A DNA stretch of 33,754 bases. It comes from Zoogloea sp044344315. Its GTDB lineage: Bacteria; Pseudomonadota; Gammaproteobacteria; Burkholderiales; Rhodocyclaceae. The notes under the pieces are model-generated. The model ran no database searches and was not told the DNA's origin. It saw only the letters and a list, made by a program, of their open reading frames with translations. The position numbers and the translations under genes were made by a program. The stretch lies in the NCBI RefSeq assembly GCF_044344315.1, contig NZ_JBIJDC010000043.1, positions 1 through 33,754 on the forward strand, read 5' to 3'. Shown one piece after another: positions 32,668-33,754 of the stretch (position 1 is the stretch's first letter; every line of letters begins with the position of its first letter).

Positions 32668-32682
32668 GCGACTGCTCAAAGC
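32661..32682 (+). terminator. Hairpin at the rlmI stop codon
   Basis: GCTTTGAGC and GCTCAAAGC form a perfect 9-bp stem around GACT and include the stop codon. No T-run follows, so it may stabilise the message end or terminate weakly. Confidence 0.5.
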
Positions 32683-32791
32683 GGGTAGTCATCCAGGCGT
32701 CAAACCGGGCGGAGGTGTGTATCCTCAAGGGGCTCATGAACAGTTAAAAGTTGTTACTTTGGGCTGTTCCGATCATGCCACGGAGATACAG

Positions 32792-33298
32792 ATGAACACC
32801 CCGCAGCCCCACGATTTGGCCCCGATGGCCGACGAAGACCCTGGGGTCCAGGCACGACGCCAGCAGCGTATGGCGGCGCTGCTGCTGTCCCGCTACAACC
32901 TGCGCTACATGGTCCGGCTGTACGAGGCCTTCGAAGGCGATCTGCTGCTGCCCATCGTACTCGGCGAGGTGGGACTCTATAACGTGGGCGGCCTCGGGCT
33001 GGACGATCAATCCTTGGCCGCCATCCGCTGCAGCGAGGACGATTTCGGCAAGCTGCCCCTGCGGCCCTGCAACGCCTTCTCCATCAGCTCATCCACCGGC
33101 ATCCCGCGGGAAACCGTGCGCCGCAAGGTCAGCCACCTGATCCAGCTGGGCTGGATCGCCAGGGACATCAAGGGCGGTCTAACCATCACGGCTAAGGCAG
33201 CCAACCTGTGCCTCGAACCCTTCGACCAGGAAAACCTGGCCGACTTCCTCAGCACCGCCGACCGGGTCCGCCTGATCGCCAGCCCCCCGCAAGGCTGA
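32792..33298 (+). CDS. Predicted winged-helix regulator
   Basis: The 168-residue protein starts at ATG 32792 after GGAGATACAG. A helical N-terminal part (MAALLLSRYNLRYMVRLYEAFEGDLLLPIVLGEV) is followed by a winged-helix region at about 100-145 (NAFSISSSTGIPRETVRRKVSHLIQLGWIARDIKGGLTITAKA). The pattern suggests a DNA-binding regulator. A pair GAACAG/CTGTTC spans its leader (32738-32770) and could be an autoregulatory site. No specific family was recognised. Confidence 0.7.
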   Translation: MNTPQPHDLAPMADEDPGVQARRQQRMAALLLSRYNLRYMVRLYEAFEGDLLLPIVLGEVGLYNVGGLGLDDQSLAAIRCSEDDFGKLPLRPCNAFSISSSTGIPRETVRRKVSHLIQLGWIARDIKGGLTITAKAANLCLEPFDQENLADFLSTADRVRLIASPPQG

Positions 33299-33754
33299 TC
33301 AGCGGACTCCCGGCCGCACCGGGCAAGCCCGTCCCTTATGCCAGAGGGAAATGCCGGTGACCGACCAGAGGTCGCCGTCTCTCCCGTGGGGTCGAATGAA
33401 TTGGCGATGTTCGTGTTAAGTGTGGAAAGCGCTTTCGATTCGACATGTAAGGCTTGAGCCCTTGCTTACAGGCTTTCCGTTCTCTTACGTCACATTGACC
33501 GGGGACTCGCCCCCGGCGGGCGACCTTCTTTCTTGTTGTACGACAAGAAAGAAGGCAAAGAAACGTACCCCGCTGTCGCGCCCCCTTCGGGGGTTCCCTC
33601 CTTCCGGCAATGCCGGGCGGGGTCTTCGCAAACTCGCCCTGCGGGCTCAGACATGCGAAGCCCTTTTTCCGCCCGTCATCACCTCCAGTCGGCACGCCAG
33701 AGGGGAGAGGAAATGCAGGTGATCAACGGCCAGTACCCGACTCAAGTTCCGCAG
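33299..33754. other. Gene-free, hairpin-rich terminal stretch
   Basis: No convincing gene is seen in these 456 bases; the longest ORF (33336-33695, minus) looks like a spurious frame over repeats. Present are the inverted ATTCGACCCCACGGG core (33383-33397), CCGGGG/CCCCGG (33499-33516), a 13-bp perfect hairpin (33524-33555), CCCC-TTCG-GGGG (33582-33593) and CCGGC/GCCGG near 33604. It looks like a compound extragenic repeat. Confidence 0.6.
33524..33555. repeat. 13-bp perfect inverted repeat
   Basis: CCTTCTTTCTTGT and ACAAGAAAGAAGG flank a TGTACG loop; GCAAAGAAA follows. I recall similar AAGAAAGAAGGCAAAGAAA strings as common intergenic repeats in proteobacteria. Confidence 0.75.

Noticed and set aside
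33336..33695. 119-residue minus-strand ORF at the right edge
   Set aside because: Reads across several hairpins with no domain or ribosome site; more likely a repeat element.

Overview
This is a high-GC bacterial chromosome segment carrying part of a transposable (Mu-like) prophage next to ordinary housekeeping genes. The host genes (long-form QueF beside MurB, a DUF2782 protein, a DUF484 protein after dapF, a DUF2242 lipoprotein, an RlmI-type methyltransferase) and the GC-rich codon use suggest a betaproteobacterium, probably a Rhodocyclales/Zoogloeaceae-type organism. That placement is inference from gene content; no rRNA gene is present.

Region 1, 1 to about 11271, is the left (early) half of a Mu-like prophage, inverted in this window and continuing past base 1. 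From the right come: the phage terminus with three MuA-like end sites, a terminator, a LexA/S24-type repressor on the + strand, and an operator/promoter region. Then follows one tightly packed leftward operon: ner, two small genes, transposase A, ATPase B, a row of small early genes, the Gam nuclease inhibitor, gemA, mor and a D12-class adenine methyltransferase. Many of these genes overlap by ATGA or TGATG. The prophage has cut a host LolA-like lipoprotein-sorting gene after about 115 codons.

Region 2, 11272 to 18948, holds that truncated gene with its FtsX-type permease and ATPase partners (leftward). Next are a divergent AraC-type regulator and a rightward set: a class A penicillin-binding protein, a membrane-anchored retropepsin-like protease and a ketopantoate reductase.

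Region 3, 19232 to 26089, is leftward and mostly translationally coupled: polA, DUF2242 lipoprotein, mltB-like transglycosylase, queF, murB and a small membrane protein. Cell-wall genes dominate regions 2 and 3.

Region 4, 26148 to 33298, contains a LOG-family protein, a DUF2782 protein, sppA (opposite strand), a CoA-binding protein, dapF, a DUF484 protein, rlmI and a winged-helix protein. The last 450 bases are gene-free and rich in hairpins.

The most notable non-gene signal is a family of four ~86-bp double-hairpin repeats (REPIN-like, with GTAG feet) at 14.8, 19.1, 22.7 and 27.3 kb. One of them lies in frame inside the signal-peptide region of the MltB-like protein. Other noteworthy items are the symmetrical phage operators, a MuB that lacks its N-terminal DNA-binding domain while a similar domain is encoded separately, and a 119-bp imperfect palindrome that starts at the DUF484 stop codon.
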